A stretch of 64,000 bases of DNA from Siderastrea siderea (lineage: Eukaryota > Cnidaria > Anthozoa > Scleractinia > Rhizangiidae): NCBI GenBank assembly GCA_964030785.1, contig OZ034972.1:15261231-15325230 (forward strand), written 5' to 3'. The notes beneath the pieces were generated by a model. That model was not told where the DNA came from and ran no database searches. It saw nothing but the letters and a program-made list of their open reading frames with translations. The position numbers were made by a program, and so were the translations under genes. Each line of letters begins with the position of its first letter. Position 1 is the stretch's first letter. Below, piece by piece: positions 1 through 14,203 of this stretch.

Positions 1-2130
1 TCAAAGCAATCTGCATTGCAAGAAAAAACGTGGAGCGTCTCGGTGCACATCTATCACACAACATGTGTGAAGCGCGGATAGTAGAAGAGGGGTGATCACA
101 AATTACTGTGGCTCAAGTTAAAAGTTTTGTGTCTTCACTCTTGATATGTAAAAACATGTTCGTTGGTTGAAGAACGTTAAATATTTATTTGGTTAACCAG
201 TTAAATAACTCAGAAAACAAACATTCCAGACGAAGCTCTGAGGATACTTAAGCAAGATTTTTATACAAACATGAGTTAGGGCTTTCTGCGCCGCAATGCT
301 GATGGCCTAAACTCGCAGTAAACTTATTTGTTTTTGAGACCGAAAGTAAGCCAGTACACATAAAAGAGTTCAAACATTAGTATTTATTTTGACATCAGTT
401 CTCCTTTAATACTTAAAATTGGTGATACAGCTCCTTTAATTTTTATCCTCCAGTGGTAAAGGCTTTCTGGGAATCATTGTTCATTTCGGCATAAAACCTA
501 GGCGAGACAAGTGCTTCGTCTTGCCTCATGCTAGCTACGGCCCTAATAAATGCAAGGTGAACGTTAATGCCAAGCTGACAGAACGCTGTTTTTGTAAAAA
601 GCATGTGTGAAGTACCACCATAATTAAAAACAGTAACATTTTAATATAAATTGTATTTATTTTTCTTTGGCTAGAAAAACTTCGCTTTGGATTAACTGTT
701 CTTCAAAATGGATTCCAAAAGAGTGGGGCGTTGTATTCCTTACGACAACCCGTAAGTTACTATGGCAACGCCATGTCGTGCAAGTGCCCTTATGATCGAG
801 GAGCTAAATTTGTAACGGCGGCATTCAAGGTCAGATAGATTATAAAATTTAAGGAAAATTTACCTCCTTGTGTTCACGTTTTCCATGAATCCAGAATTTG
901 ATCATTTCAAGTCGCTGTTTTGTAGAGGAAGGCAAAGGGTCCAGCAACGAAATCTACCAAAATGTACAACCCACGTCTAGAGTCAGTGTTATCCTAATTA
1001 CAGCCGATTTTCACTGCTGTGTGCTCTGCTCTGATTTTTTGCTGGCATAAGACAGAGGGGTTCTAGAGTGCCCGTGACTCCCCTTGGGAATGAGCAAATT
1101 AAAATGTTAAAACAAAACAGCTACCTCGCGAAAAACCAGCCACGTATTTTGGATTTGCTAGTTAGTGATTGACCGCCTTACAAAATAACAGATTTTGAAT
1201 GGGCATTTGGCCTAAATTGAAACTGTGACAGCAGCCAGTGCTTATTCAGGAGCCCCCCCCCCCCCCTTTCCCCTTCCCCTTAATGAGAGAGCCTGCCTAT
1301 GCCCCTGTTATGATTCACCCGTCATGATTTTCCCATAATATCATAAAGCGGTGTAGAAACTTTTCTCAGTGTTTATTTTAATGATTGTTCATATCTCAGA
1401 GAGTTAGTGTTTCTTCTGCAAACTAATCTCATGTGCAAACTTTCATGATTATCTTGTGATCATTGGCGAATCAAGGAAGGCGAATCATAGCCGGCGAATG
1501 ATGGGCCCATCATGTATCGCCTACGATCACAAAATAATGAGATAAATTTGCTTACAGAGGAAATACCAACTTCTTGAGATCTGAACAATCACAAGGAACC
1601 GGAAGATCTACAAATTTCCTGCGCCGTTTTGTGAGCATCGGGGAATCATGACAGGCGAATGACAGCCAGCGCATCATGTTTAAAATCTCGGTCTGCACAG
1701 AAAATCGGTTGTCCTTCTATTTCCGCTCATTGCCGTTGTATTTTCGTAAACTCCTTGAAAGTATACGACCACCTCCTCAGGCTTCAAGATGGCGGACATT
1801 TGTGTTTTTCAATACCTTGAAACCATTTACATTTTCAGGCCTAATAAACGTCTAGCATTTAAGTTGAAGCTCTGTTCTACTACTTGACGTTAGGAATAAA
1901 TCACAGCTTATGCTAAGACGAATGTTTGGGGAATTAGTACAGTATTAGAAAACGACCAGACTTTGCATAATGCTAAAATGCCTCAATATGCACGTTAAAA
2001 AGGCATGTTCAAGAGACTAACGTCTCGGCGGTGCAAATTTAGAGATGTAGCAGAGAAAGTTTGAATCCCCCAATCTGTGAATTGTTTAAACAGCTGTTTT
2101 CTTTTCTCTTTTTTTCTTCTGGTAAAAACG
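1..2130. other. Non-coding flank, no gene seen
   Basis: I see no exon-like reading frame on either strand. The stretch is AT-rich. It holds a poly-C tract near 1253-1267, of the kind that ends several elements in this window, and a weak inverted repeat around 1410-1560 (a GTGATC-containing arm on each side of a GGCGAATC-rich centre). Confidence 0.5.
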
Positions 2131-2132
2131 TA

Positions 2133-2530
2133 GGCTCAGTCTCCAGCCGTGAGTGTCTCGATGCGCCGGCGATTCTCGCCACCTTCACGGCTGGGCGCAC
2201 GGGTTTGGTTGCATGTCCGTGACGTCATTACAATTTTAATAATTATGCAGATAATCCACACGTCATTTGCTTAAATTTATGTCGTTCTTTTTTAAATCGT
2301 CTTGAAAAAAAGCGAAATGCGAAAAGTATGCCTGAAACGTCCTCCTAAGAGTGTGAAATTTCAAGAGAAAGACGAAATCCCGCTAAATTATGCCGCGCAT
2401 ACTGCCCCGCAAATTTCAGGTGGCTTGTATCTGATTGGTCAGTCTAAACAATAACCAAACCCGTGCGCCCAGCCGTGAAGGTGGCGAAAATCGCGGGCGC
2501 ATCGAGACACTCACGGCTGGAGACTGAGCC
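2133..2530. mobile_element. TA-flanked MITE with ~80-bp inverted repeats
   Basis: The left arm starts GGCTCAGTCTCCAGCCGTGA and the right arm ends with its reverse complement. The arms pair over about 80 bp with few mismatches, and both are flanked directly by TA (2131-2132 and 2531-2532). The 398-bp element has no reading frame. A TA duplication and lack of coding capacity fit a non-autonomous Tc1/mariner-type element; the superfamily is inferred only from the TA. Confidence 0.85.
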
Positions 2531-3018
2531 TAGTAAAAGCGTTAATCGACCGCCATCTCAAAGTGGGAATAACAGGAAAATTAGCCCTCCTCACAAATAA
2601 TAAAGTTCCATACAGCAATTTTCTTATCTTAAAAACAAAAACAAAACAAAAACAAAAACAAAAAACGACCACAACCACTTTTATGGTCAGTTGGTAGTTG
2701 CATTTACGGGTGTCTTTGATTTAATCACGATTTGGGCTTTATTAAGTTTTAAGACGAAAAGGAAATTGTACTGAGCAACATCGTCACCAAAAATTGTACG
2801 ACCTAGACCCTGTAAGGGACTGAAAGTTCTACAAAATAAAATGTCAATTAAGGGCCTTCAAAGCAACCATTCATGGACGTAAGCAAGTTTCGTCAGACGC
2901 AATAGTATAAGTATTATAAGTATTCGATTGATAACATTCCACTTAAGAATTACAGTATAGCTAACTTGTCCAATATGAACTTGAAATAAAAAAAACTCTG
3001 TAAAAGTAAATCTGGCAC
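2531..3018. other. 3' flank of the HIRIP3 gene, A-rich
   Basis: There is an (AAAAC)n-like run at about 2633-2665. A minus-strand AATAAA (plus-strand TTTATT, 2738-2743) lies about 280 bp past the HIRIP3 stop and could be its polyadenylation signal. No other gene is visible. Confidence 0.4.
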
Positions 3019-6000
3019 CTAGTAATCATCATCATCCGAGCTACTGTGCACTCTCCGCCTTTTCTTGATGTTTTCGTGACTGTTCTCCCTGTCAGTGGAA
3101 GTCTTTATTGTTTGTTTTCTTGATGTTTTTTCATCCTCTGAGTCACTGTCATCGCTGTCCACTACTCCCTTGAGCCGACTGAACACAATGGCACCATCTG
3201 TGTCTGGGACAGTAGATGGTGGCGGCCTGTTATCTGAGCCGGTGCGCGTGCTTCTGGTGGGACGGCGACCGCCATCATCTAGGATTGGAGACAAAATAAT
3301 TTGTTTTACACGTTTCAATCATGATTGACTCTTCTTACATACCCTCAGAGGCAAATGGACCACACAAGTGTTTAGGAACACAGCCCCTGACTGTTTTGTC
3401 ATGAATCGATCTTTAGCGGAGAAAGAAAGGATGAAATACCTTACAGATGGTGTAGTGCCGCACAGACGTTACAGTTAGAAATCTTAATTCACCAAACTGT
3501 TCACAATAGCCTTTCTTCCTATGTGTGAACGGTGTCATAGTTTGAATGTTGCGTTGATTCAGCCGCAAAACAAATGCAATCTGGTATCTTGAATAACTAG
3601 TGCAACGCAAACTATTATAATTTTATATGTCCAGGGCACCTTATCCGGGCTTTTTAAGTCGGATCCTGTTAACTTACCTGTAGTGATGATATTATTGCAG
3701 TCCAGCTCAGCCACTTCATCCGCTTCCTCTTTCTTCTTCTTATACTTCTGGCACATTTTAAGTGTTATTCTTCCTAAACAAAAATTATTGCAAACGAAGT
3801 GACATAAACTGAATCCGGAACAAAACTAATAACACCTGACCAGTTAGCCTTGAAATCTTTTTGTACTTTTTTCCACACTAAAAAAGCAGTTGCTTTAATT
3901 GCTTACAAGCTGAGAAAATCAGTCCATTAATTACATATTTAAACCATAGTTCTTATGTTGTGATTCAAATTTGATTTTGGCTTAAAAATTTTCAAACCAG
4001 TTTAATTTTCCTACTTTCCTTTACCTCAGTTTCACTACCATAATCTAGAACAAAGGAAACTACAAATCAAACTGGTTTGAAAATTTACCGCCCAGAAACA
4101 AATTTAAACCACAAAATATATGTGAACATTAATATATGAAATTCATATATTTGAACTGCGGATAAAGATAGAATTATGTGAAGATCATCGCAGTGAAGGT
4201 CTTTCAACCTAAACGGTTGAAAAGAAGAAACCTGAAAAAATTCAGGCTTGAACGTTAATCGAACCCATGAGCTCTGCGATACCGGTGCAGAGCTCATGGG
4301 TTCGATTCCCGTGAGCTCGGTATGGATACCATGGGTTCGGTATCGCAGAGGTCATGGGTTCGATTCCCGTTCAAGCCTGAATTTTTTCAGGTTTCTTCTT
4401 TTCAACCGTTTAGGTTGAGAGAACTTCACTGCGATGATCTTCACATAATTCCACAAAATATACGTGTCGTTCATAAAACTGCTGCCAAGTGCAGGCAAAT
4501 TGGAGTGGGCACAGTTCCCAACTTGTTTCCAAGTTTAATCTCTGATTTATTAAATGGTGCTTAATCATTAGGAAATATAGCAACCCCAATAATACAAAAA
4601 CACAGATACTGCATCTGCTGTGATTGGTTCTTGCTCTGTTACAGGACAGACACAGATGATGTCAATAAGTGTGCAAGCTTGATCAGGTTTCGGAGTCTAA
4701 GTCCTGACTGACAAGATTTTACAAAATATTTCCCTCCCTTAGGAAAAAACAGACAAATCGTCAAATTAATTGAAAATGATTCGACTTGGTTACAAATCAG
4801 ATAAAAAAGCTTGAATTTTGCTGTGAGAAAAACAAATGCTATGCTAAATCCAAGGGTGGGCTTAATTAATTCCAACATCGTCTGAACAATAAGCACTCCG
4901 CATGGGCTAATGCGACAGGTATGCATATGCTGCAAACAAATCCACCGTAAGAATGGTAGGCATCAGTTGCAAAAGAAACAACCTATCCGGCAGTTGTTTT
5001 AACTTTTAAAGCCCCTTAATTGGTATGTCTTTGCCCAGAGTCCTTCAATTATCCTCAGATAACATGTATAATCTCTGCTCTGACCTTTGACCAAAAAAAA
5101 AACTTTGTGCAATACTTATAATCTTCTTACCTTCAAGCCCAGTCCTGTCTCGTATGAGCTTGTCTAACATCCTCTCCTTCTGAGACATTGATTTACAATC
5201 AGCAAAAATATCAACATATTTCAAATGCATTCCACAAGTCCTGGCATATCTCTTCAAGTTTCGAAGCTTTGCACTGTCTTCAGCTGGTGGTGATGACTTT
5301 TTCTTGTCTGTGGCCTGCTCCATTAACAGAAAAAAAAGACAAAATGTCACATCAGTAGAAGTGGAAAGGTTGTCTATGTTATCGCGTCATATTCAGAAAC
5401 TGAATGCAGGGCTAAATTTTTTCTCACTTTAATGTTCTAGATATTGGACAAGTGCCACTCTTATTTTGGTCATCTGAACGTGAAATTACTTGTCCAAAAA
5501 ATGCAACTTATGTCTAATGAATACTTAATTAATCATTTCAACATGAATAAAATAAGCAAAACGTAGAGGTTATACAATCTACAGGCTACTAAGTCATAAG
5601 CACTTGTTTTAGAAATTGTTTCAATGCTTGTTGTTCCTTATTAACAATGCATGTTTTAATACAACATTATTTTATACACACAGAACTGGGTTTTCACTCA
5701 CATTAAGAACAGGTTTGAAGAATAATCAAGAAAGCCCAATGGGCATTTTAACTGGCCATTCTGACCCACCCCACCTTAACAAATGCTGGCGCAACTCAAA
5801 ATATGAACTCCATATTTTTACGTTGCTCAACATACGAATGGGCATGATGAAAAGTGTGACTGTGTGACACAATATTTTGACTACAGCGTTAAACTCTGAT
5901 GACTAAGCTTATCTGTCTTATCGCTTTTTATTTACTTTGCTGAAAAAAAGCAAATTCAACTCAAGTGTTGAACATCGATATAAATTCGCCCACAACTGAG

Positions 6001-9000
6001 AATTTTTACACAGAGACAACGAAACATTTACTGTTGCACCTAAACCGTGAATACATACAGTATAAAGTATAGCAGTGACAATTAAGTCAAACTGAAAATC
6101 GAAACGATCTCTTCTAAAAACAAGCAACTAAGTTTGGAAATGAAACAAGATAATTTGAAACAAACTAAACTGTATATACCTTTGATTTTTTTTTCAGTTT
6201 TTTCTTCTGGGTGTCATCTACTTCTTCATTTAGATTCTTGCTGTTACTTTTTGACTTAGTTTTTTTCTTTGAGGCTGCGTGTCTTTCTTCCTCATTCATT
6301 GACTCACTTCCCATGGAATCAACAAACTCTCCTTCCTCATCATCATCATACATTTTCCTTTCTTTGTTTTCCTCTTCTTCTTGTTCTTCTTCTTCACTGC
6401 TTGACTCAATGGATTTTCTCTTTGTGTCAATTTTTTCTGCATTTTTGTTCTTAGATGACTTCTTTTTCTTCTGTTGTTCCTCAACACTGCTAGCATCATC
6501 ATGTTCAATTTCTTGTAGTGTTTGAATTTTGGAAGCATCCTGTTTGTGTTGTTCATTTTTGTCACTGTCAACATCACTAGTCTCTATATTCCTATCAACT
6601 TGTTGTGATCTTTGCTTCTTAATACCATTACTTTCTTTCTGTTCTTTCTTGAGTATTTTGTTATTGTTATTTGTTATATCTTCACTGCGAGGTGCTTCCT
6701 TGTCTGACTCATTGTCACTTTCTATCCTTCTTTTCTTCTTTCTTGGACTGGTAGATGTCGATGATGCTGTGGTGTCATCATCACTTTGAGTTGTTGTTGA
6801 CTGTGAATCTTCTTCTTCCGACCCTAGTGAACACAACGATTAATACATCTTATTCGATGGTTTAACATATAATACGCGCGGATATTTTGTGAGTTGCGTA
6901 GTATTTTTCCGAGCTCCGACAGGGCGAGGAAAAATGCGAGCAATGAGTATAACGTCTGCGCGTATATATATCTTATTAGATGTTTCGCTGTGAAGTATCG
7001 CCGTGTATTTTTACGAGTTGTGCTGTATTTTAACGAGTCCGCAAGGCAAGTCAAAATACAAACAACGAGTAAAAATATACGGCGATACTGCACACCGAAA
7101 CATCTAATGAGAGATTTATTATCCAACTTAACCTTTTTCAACCTTTTTCAGTAACTTGAAAGAAAACTACAAGTGTAACAGGATGAGCGGGTGCAGGTAC
7201 CGTACAATAACCAAGTGTACAATAACCAACTGTACAATATCGTGGGATATTTGTACTCGTTTCGCGCGCTTTCTGTACAGTAACTAATACAGCTGGATAA
7301 TAAAACAAATTATTTACTTCACTTGGTTTTGAAGCCCTCAAAAAACGAAGGCAAAAGTCACAATGCAAGTTGCAAATTTCCTACGACTTGCAATTCCATG
7401 TGGACACTAGCTGCATTGTCTTGTGAAAACATTGTAAATTTGCATGTAAGGTGATGCAACTTTTTCCCGTTTGGCCAGCCAACATAAACTGGCACAAGTT
7501 GGTTTTAGTATATTTTACTGTGGTATGGTCGCATAATGACTGTGTGCAGTCTCCATTTTACACACTGATCGCCGAACTAATGACATTGTAAGCAGATTAT
7601 TTGCGATTATTAACTTGAATTATAAAGCTTATTAAAAGCCCCTCTGTAACATTGTGTAATTACGAACATCATCGAAACTAAAAAATGTTCAACAAGAGTG
7701 AAAGACACTGTATGAAAGAAAGTTCACTGTTATGCACATAAACTCTCGAAGCTCTCAAAATTCTGCAAGTATTCGCACTCTCAGTTCAAAAATCGAGAAT
7801 TAATCATTCGTCTTTGTAAAGTTCTACTCACCGCTGCAGCGGTAAAAACACAAATTGAGCCTATCACCTTCTGTGCAGTAAAGATTTTTATCACTTCGCT
7901 GATGAGAAGAGTGAAATTTTCAAAACAGTTCTGAAAATGACTGAAAACAACAAACAGCCCCAACTAATCGGTAAAAAACTCCGATTGCGATCGATCATTA
8001 TCCGATTATATTTATACGAAACCTGTTCAGATGTAAAAGAAACGTTGGAACCGTGGAACATCATCTGGGAGTTGCAGAACATAGTATAGTTTCTCCGGCT
8101 TGCTTTCTCTTGAGGTATTAGTTCGTTTCTTTTTTCGCATTCATTCCCATTCGTCTTATCTTTTCTCTTATCCTCCGAATCGGATAAACACGTACCAAAA
8201 CCATGCCAAAACATAGCAGGCACAAAGATTCGCCATCCGGATTTTGAATTCTTAACCAGTGAAAGTGCAGAAAGGTCCTGCACGTCATCAGTGACGTCAA
8301 AGAGGGTATATACACACGTCACTGCAGCAATCGTCAGTTATTCGCTGAGATTCAAGGCGGTCAGAACTTAATGTCGTTGCGACTGACCAAGTTAGCATAA
8401 AACTGAGCTCAAATGAGCTGTTGTCAGTCGAGCGAAATTTCAGAGAGTGTTTAAGCTAAGAGGAAAAGGTGAGCGTAACTAAGCGGTTGTTCAAATATTT
8501 ATAAGTCGTAAAACTAGTAAATTTTAGGTGGTTATTTCGTGCGCGCCTTGAGTGAGAAAAACTGAACGGTTAAAGCGATGTCGTAATCATTGCCCTAAAA
8601 CGAAACAAATTTGAAATAAATCTGACCAATCACAAAGCGTCATTTCTAGGTCTCTCGCCTACCCCCGACAGTCGCTGACCGCGAGCGCAAACGGAGAACT
8701 CCGTTAGAATAAATTATTTTCGTTCCTAAAAACGTTTCCCCCTCAATATTAAAGACCAATTTTAAAGTAAAAGTCCTATCGTTTTAGATCAGAATATCTC
8801 CTCTCAAACGTTCCGGTTACAATTTTGCAACGGTTTTGAAATTGAAAAAAAAAGAAAATTCAGCAGAACCAAAATGGTACTTGCAGTGAACTATCAGGGC
8901 AACTTTTGGTCTCACATTTTTTGTATGTGCACACACATGCAAAAAAAAAACATAACTACGCGTGAATTAACCATCCCGGCCCTGTTTCTACTTCGTCATT

Positions 9001-12000
9001 CCACCTCGATATTTTTGCGTGCAATAAAGGCTAAGTAAAACAGGCAGCATTTTCGTGCAACTTGTTGAGCAACAATGTTGTGTTGCAAGTTGAGATTGTT
9101 TGTTGCCCGTATTACCACCTCCGCGTGCAACTTTAGTTTGCAAAAAGTAAAAGCGACGTCTACTTTTTGCAACATGAAAATTTGTTGCGCGGGGAGGTGG
9201 TAATACGCGCAACAAACAATCTCAACTTGCAACGCAACATTGTTGCCTGACAAGTTGCACGAAAATGTTGCCCGTATTACTGAGGCTCGAGTACACGACA
9301 TCGTTGTGCGCAATAAAATCGTGCCCACCCCTGATTTTTCTTTTCAATGCAAAACATCCTGTGGAGTTTTCTTTCCTGAGTTTTCTTTATCATTCTACTT
9401 CGAGGTTGTTGCCCACAATGTTAAGTGCATCGATTTCACGAGCCGTGGAGATCCTGTGCAAAGTTGCTTACAAAGTGCAAACATTACACAGGGTATCCAA
9501 TCTCGAAAATGAGCTTACACACAAGAACGAAGCGTATTCCACCCCCTGATTTTACGTTATCAGTTGACTTCGAGATTATTGCACCCTATGTGCATGCGTG
9601 CAACAACTGGAATTTCAGTGGTGGAGGCACGCCGTGTATCCCAGTGGCGGATTAAAATTAAAGTCTTAAAAAGAGTCGTTGTCAACTTAAAAACAAACAA
9701 ACAAACCACCAAAACCGAAAAAAAAAAAACTACCCCTAATTTGGTTTTGTTAGGCGACCACGAGAAAAACTTGGTATGCGGAGGAAACTGTAACATTCAG
9801 TCCTCCTTCGGAGAAAAAAGCCGCCCAAACCGCGCCACTTCGCGGACCCTCTAAACACCAGCCCAAGGCGTACTTCTGGAAGAACTTGTTAAAGTTCTTT
9901 CAGAACTTTGTGAAAAAGAACATTTGATTGCATGCCTTGAAGTATGCCTCAAATATGAAGGTTTTAATGAGAATGGCTTATATCCGCTAGCGCTGACACT
10001 AAAGCCATTTCTGGAAATGAAAAATAACCGTAATCAACCCATGTATTCTCTTCCTTTGAAGAGCTGCACGGCCTTGGAACACGTTTTAAGGTAGGTATAT
10101 GGAAAATATTGAGTTTTCGTAAGTCACAAAGTAAAAACCGCAGTCGACGAGAATTTGACTTGTAAGTGATCATAACTGTCATAAACTGATTGATTGAACT
10201 CCGGCTGTCGTAGTCAAATGGAGCTTTTTAATGTATCCTTATTTGCATAGGGTTTCAAACCTTTTTAAATAGTTGTATTAAAATGAGTTTGCGGTCAAAC
10301 ATGTGCAAACAGCCTTTCTAAAAGTTCCTTCCAATTCTCGATTTTTCATGTTAGATTATTAGGTTCGTAGCGATCTCAATTGCCCTTAACTCCCTGGCGA
10401 AACTTTATCGCTCGTAACGACTATTTAAGCGATAGTCGACTCGCGAGCGTTGCGGCAAATCTAGGGTGAAAATTGCACTTAAATAAATTGCACCTTAAGT
10501 TATTTTTTAGCCGTTCAGTTCAGTTTGTGGCACACAAAGAAAACACATCGTGAGCACAAAAACATAGGGCTAGGGCAAGTAATAATGATAAATAATAATA
10601 AATTTAATATTTGTATTGCGCGGGTTCTATACGGAAATGCTCACCCGCGCATAAATAGTAGCATTCACCATACTTTTTCTTCTCGCGCCGATCGAATTTC
10701 CTTAGCTCGCCACTATCTGAGCGCACATAGTATTGGTTTTTCTTTCTTTAACTCACAGATATATACCAGAAACGATCGGATCAAAAGTGAACAACGATGC
10801 CTTTGTTCTTGTAATCAGAGATATATACTGTATGTCTGGGTGCATTGAGATGTGTTCTCATCTTGTGAAGACGATCTGCCAAAGGTTGAATAAAAGGTAC
10901 GGGCACTTGATGTTAGGAAAATCTCAACACAAATGCCTTTTAAAGATCTTTGGATGATACTCGGGACTCTTCGGGTAATCGTCGGGATATGTTCGGTAAT
11001 CTTTGATACTATTGATACTGTGGGCCTCTACTGATAACAGGTTTTACTATATTGTAAATACTGAAAGAGCTACCCTGATTAAATAAAAATGAAAGTTAAA
11101 GAGTATGGGCCGATTATTTAAACAAACATTACAGGAGGTTTAACAAAACTGAGGTCTTAAACGATGTCAATCCGGTATAGCCTAATATGTAAGCCTCCTT
11201 TACCATAATTAATATCGAGCAGATGAAGATGTTTATTTGTTTCATTAAACCACGGTCTAAGATAGAGTGCATAAAGTGACGGTGAAAAGAGGCCGTGGAG
11301 ACAGAAGCTTGTACGAAAACTTAGGGCGTGTTCCCCTGGGACGATTCTGGACTAGGAATCAAACTCGGAACAAATGGACAAAGTGTTCTTTTGAGAAGGA
11401 ATAGTGTTCTGCTACAAATGGCAGAATGAACGAAATAAGGTTTACTTGGCGGATTGTCTCCTTTTCGATATTGATACACCGTGCATTTGTTTCCTTGTTA
11501 TGTTTTATATGTACTGCACACATGTCTACGCAAGCTTTCACCGTGAAATCGCCAGTTTTACTGCTAACAAATCGGCACTCGTTGACCATGCGTGACAGTT
11601 TCGATCACCTGACAATCACTTTCTGTTTGCTTGTTTGCCTTTTTTATAAAACCCTAGGAGTCATTAAGTTAGCTTTTGAATTACAAATGTTGAGCAACGT
11701 TTGTGCCTTCTTTTGAATATAAATCTCTGGCTGCTGATCATAGTTTTTTTTTTTTTGTATTTTGCCTGATCATAGTTTTGATAAAAAGGTATTGCCAGGA
11801 CTAGCAATAAGACAAAACGACAAACAAAGGCAATAAAATGTGTCGATTGTGAACTACTGATTTGCGTTCCAAATAGATTCTTCTGGTTTAGTTATTTAGT
11901 TATGTTGCCATTTTGAGGCTAGGTTCGTTGACTTTATCCTATGTTGTTATTTATTTTACTTCAAACGTTTGCACTTTTTAGTTTTCTTTCTTTGTAAGAC

Positions 12001-14107
12001 TAAACCTCTAGTTTCCAGAAATCAAATCTGGCTGGCCACCGGAACATTCTGTTGGCCTTCGAAATAAATTTATGGGAATCTTCGGGAAATATAAATAAGG
12101 AAATCTTCGGAAACTAACTAGAACAACGAGAAACAAGCATAGACACGCATATCGAAGAACGAGCAAGGTAACAATGAACTGAATAGCTGGGCTGAGAAAC
12201 AGATAAGAGATAAATAATACACCAACACGTCAATAATTTTTATGAGTTATATTAAAAGGGTATAAGTGTTACCAAGAGACAAAGTTGTGGTACAATAATA
12301 GGAGGATCAGAGTTAGAGTTTCACTGTCAACGCAGGCATACGAAATGCCGACCTCCCCGGTCCCCAAACCATCAAAAATCGGTCCCCAAGCGGCCAACGG
12401 ATAAGCGTGAACTTTCCTGGGTTGAGGTCTTTAACGTTTGCAGCTGTTTCTTCCTACACTAGTGACTCCCGGGGGGGGGGGGGGGGGCTCCCATATGAAA
12501 GTGGCGGGGATGCTCGTCGTCTCGCTTAGGGGTGTGAATTGCAGATTTTGGTCTCGCTTAGCGTTTTCAGGACGAAAAGCCAATATTTTTACCCATACAG
12601 GTATCGCTTAGGGTTGTGCATAAAGAAATATCTATATGAAGAAACCAAACGCCGTCAATCGTTAGCGCAATTAAAATCACTGTAACTCTTATTTGGTTGT
12701 CTGTTTTAGCGTGGTCTCCTTTAGCGGTCAAATAAAGCCTAAGCCACGCCCAGATTGGTCTCCTTTAGGGGTTTAATTCTAATTTTCAGACGAGCATCCC
12801 CGTCCTTTAATATGGGAGTCCCCCCCCCCCGGGTAGAGACTACAGTTCTTGTTTTGAATGTTTTGAAATTTCCACGTCGCGGTACATCATGACTATCACA
12901 CTTAAGTTTGCACTCTAAACATCACGCCATCTCTTGCACTCAGCGTACCGCCAGGATGTATGATAAGAGGGACTTGTGTCTCGGGTGATCGCACAAACTT
13001 GAACTTCATCAGGATTTTCACCAGGGCGATTTTGATCTCCATCAGAGGAAACCTCATGTCGATGCAGTTCCTGGGGCCAGCACCAAACGGCAGAAACTGG
13101 AAGGCATGGCGTGTCTTCGGCGGGTCCTTGGAATCTCTCGGGATTAAACTTTTCTGGGTCCTCCCAGGTATCGGGGTCATGGTGCATCAACTTCATCTTT
13201 CCCGCGCTGAAAGTCGGCGTCAGCGTGTTACGGATCCGCTTCCAATTGTCGTCCCGTGCGTTAAAGACGTTTTTGGAAAATGTTTTACTCGACGGTTGCT
13301 GAATCTGGAAACAGGCCTAAATTGTCAACCCTGTTTAGGACAACACCCTCCATTTAGGTCCCTGTTTAGGCCAAATGCCAAAATACACACTCTCGTTTTA
13401 AACAATTTCTCTGATCTAGGATTGCAAAATACTGTAGATGACAATCTTGCAACCATACCCTGTTTAGGACAAGTTCAGACCCTGTTAAGGACAGACTCGT
13501 GTAGCAAAGTGAATTTAGATTGGGCTCAGACTTGTGTGATTTTATTAAGTCGCATGATCAAGGACTCTCTATAGTTTATTAGCCTGGACTCAGACTTGTG
13601 TGACCCTATCAAGTCGCGTGATCAAGGACTCTCTATAGTTTGTGTAGTCACTTGAACAATAGTTTAGTCATTGATATAGGAACCCTTTGTCTTAGGTTTT
13701 GAGTCTTGTGTTGCAGTTTTACATGATAGTTCTTTCGTAACACATCTTCTAGTCGAGTCTTTCTGTGAAGCCCATTTGCAGAGACAAGATTAAAGTCCGC
13801 CCAATTTAATATCAATATTCGCAGCTGGTGATTATTCCCCTACTGCTACACTCACATAAAATTACATACCCTGTTCAGGACAGAGAGGCCAAAAACCATA
13901 CCCTGTCCAGTGGCACGTACCCATGTAGGCCATATGAGGGAGTACCCCCCCCCCCCCGGGATAAGGCACTCAATTTATTCTCTAATCTCTTCTTAATCAA
14001 TGACATTATCAAATCTTCCACTGTTCAAGCCGAATAATTTAGTGACCATCAATTTTGCTCGGCTCTATAAGTCTGGTGTGTATCGTAAAAGTAAAACTGC
14101 ATGCAAT

Positions 14108-14203
<96 letters not shown>

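Noticed and set aside
6211..6789. Plus-strand frames rich in Ser, Leu and Phe
   Set aside because: They are antisense shadows of the low-complexity acidic/basic linker exon of HIRIP3.
7891..8322. 143-codon minus frame as a possible HIRIP3 first exon
   Set aside because: The true N-terminal HIRIP3 exons lie at 18757-18896 and 19672-19745 with matching motifs and phases; this frame has no similarity to the family.
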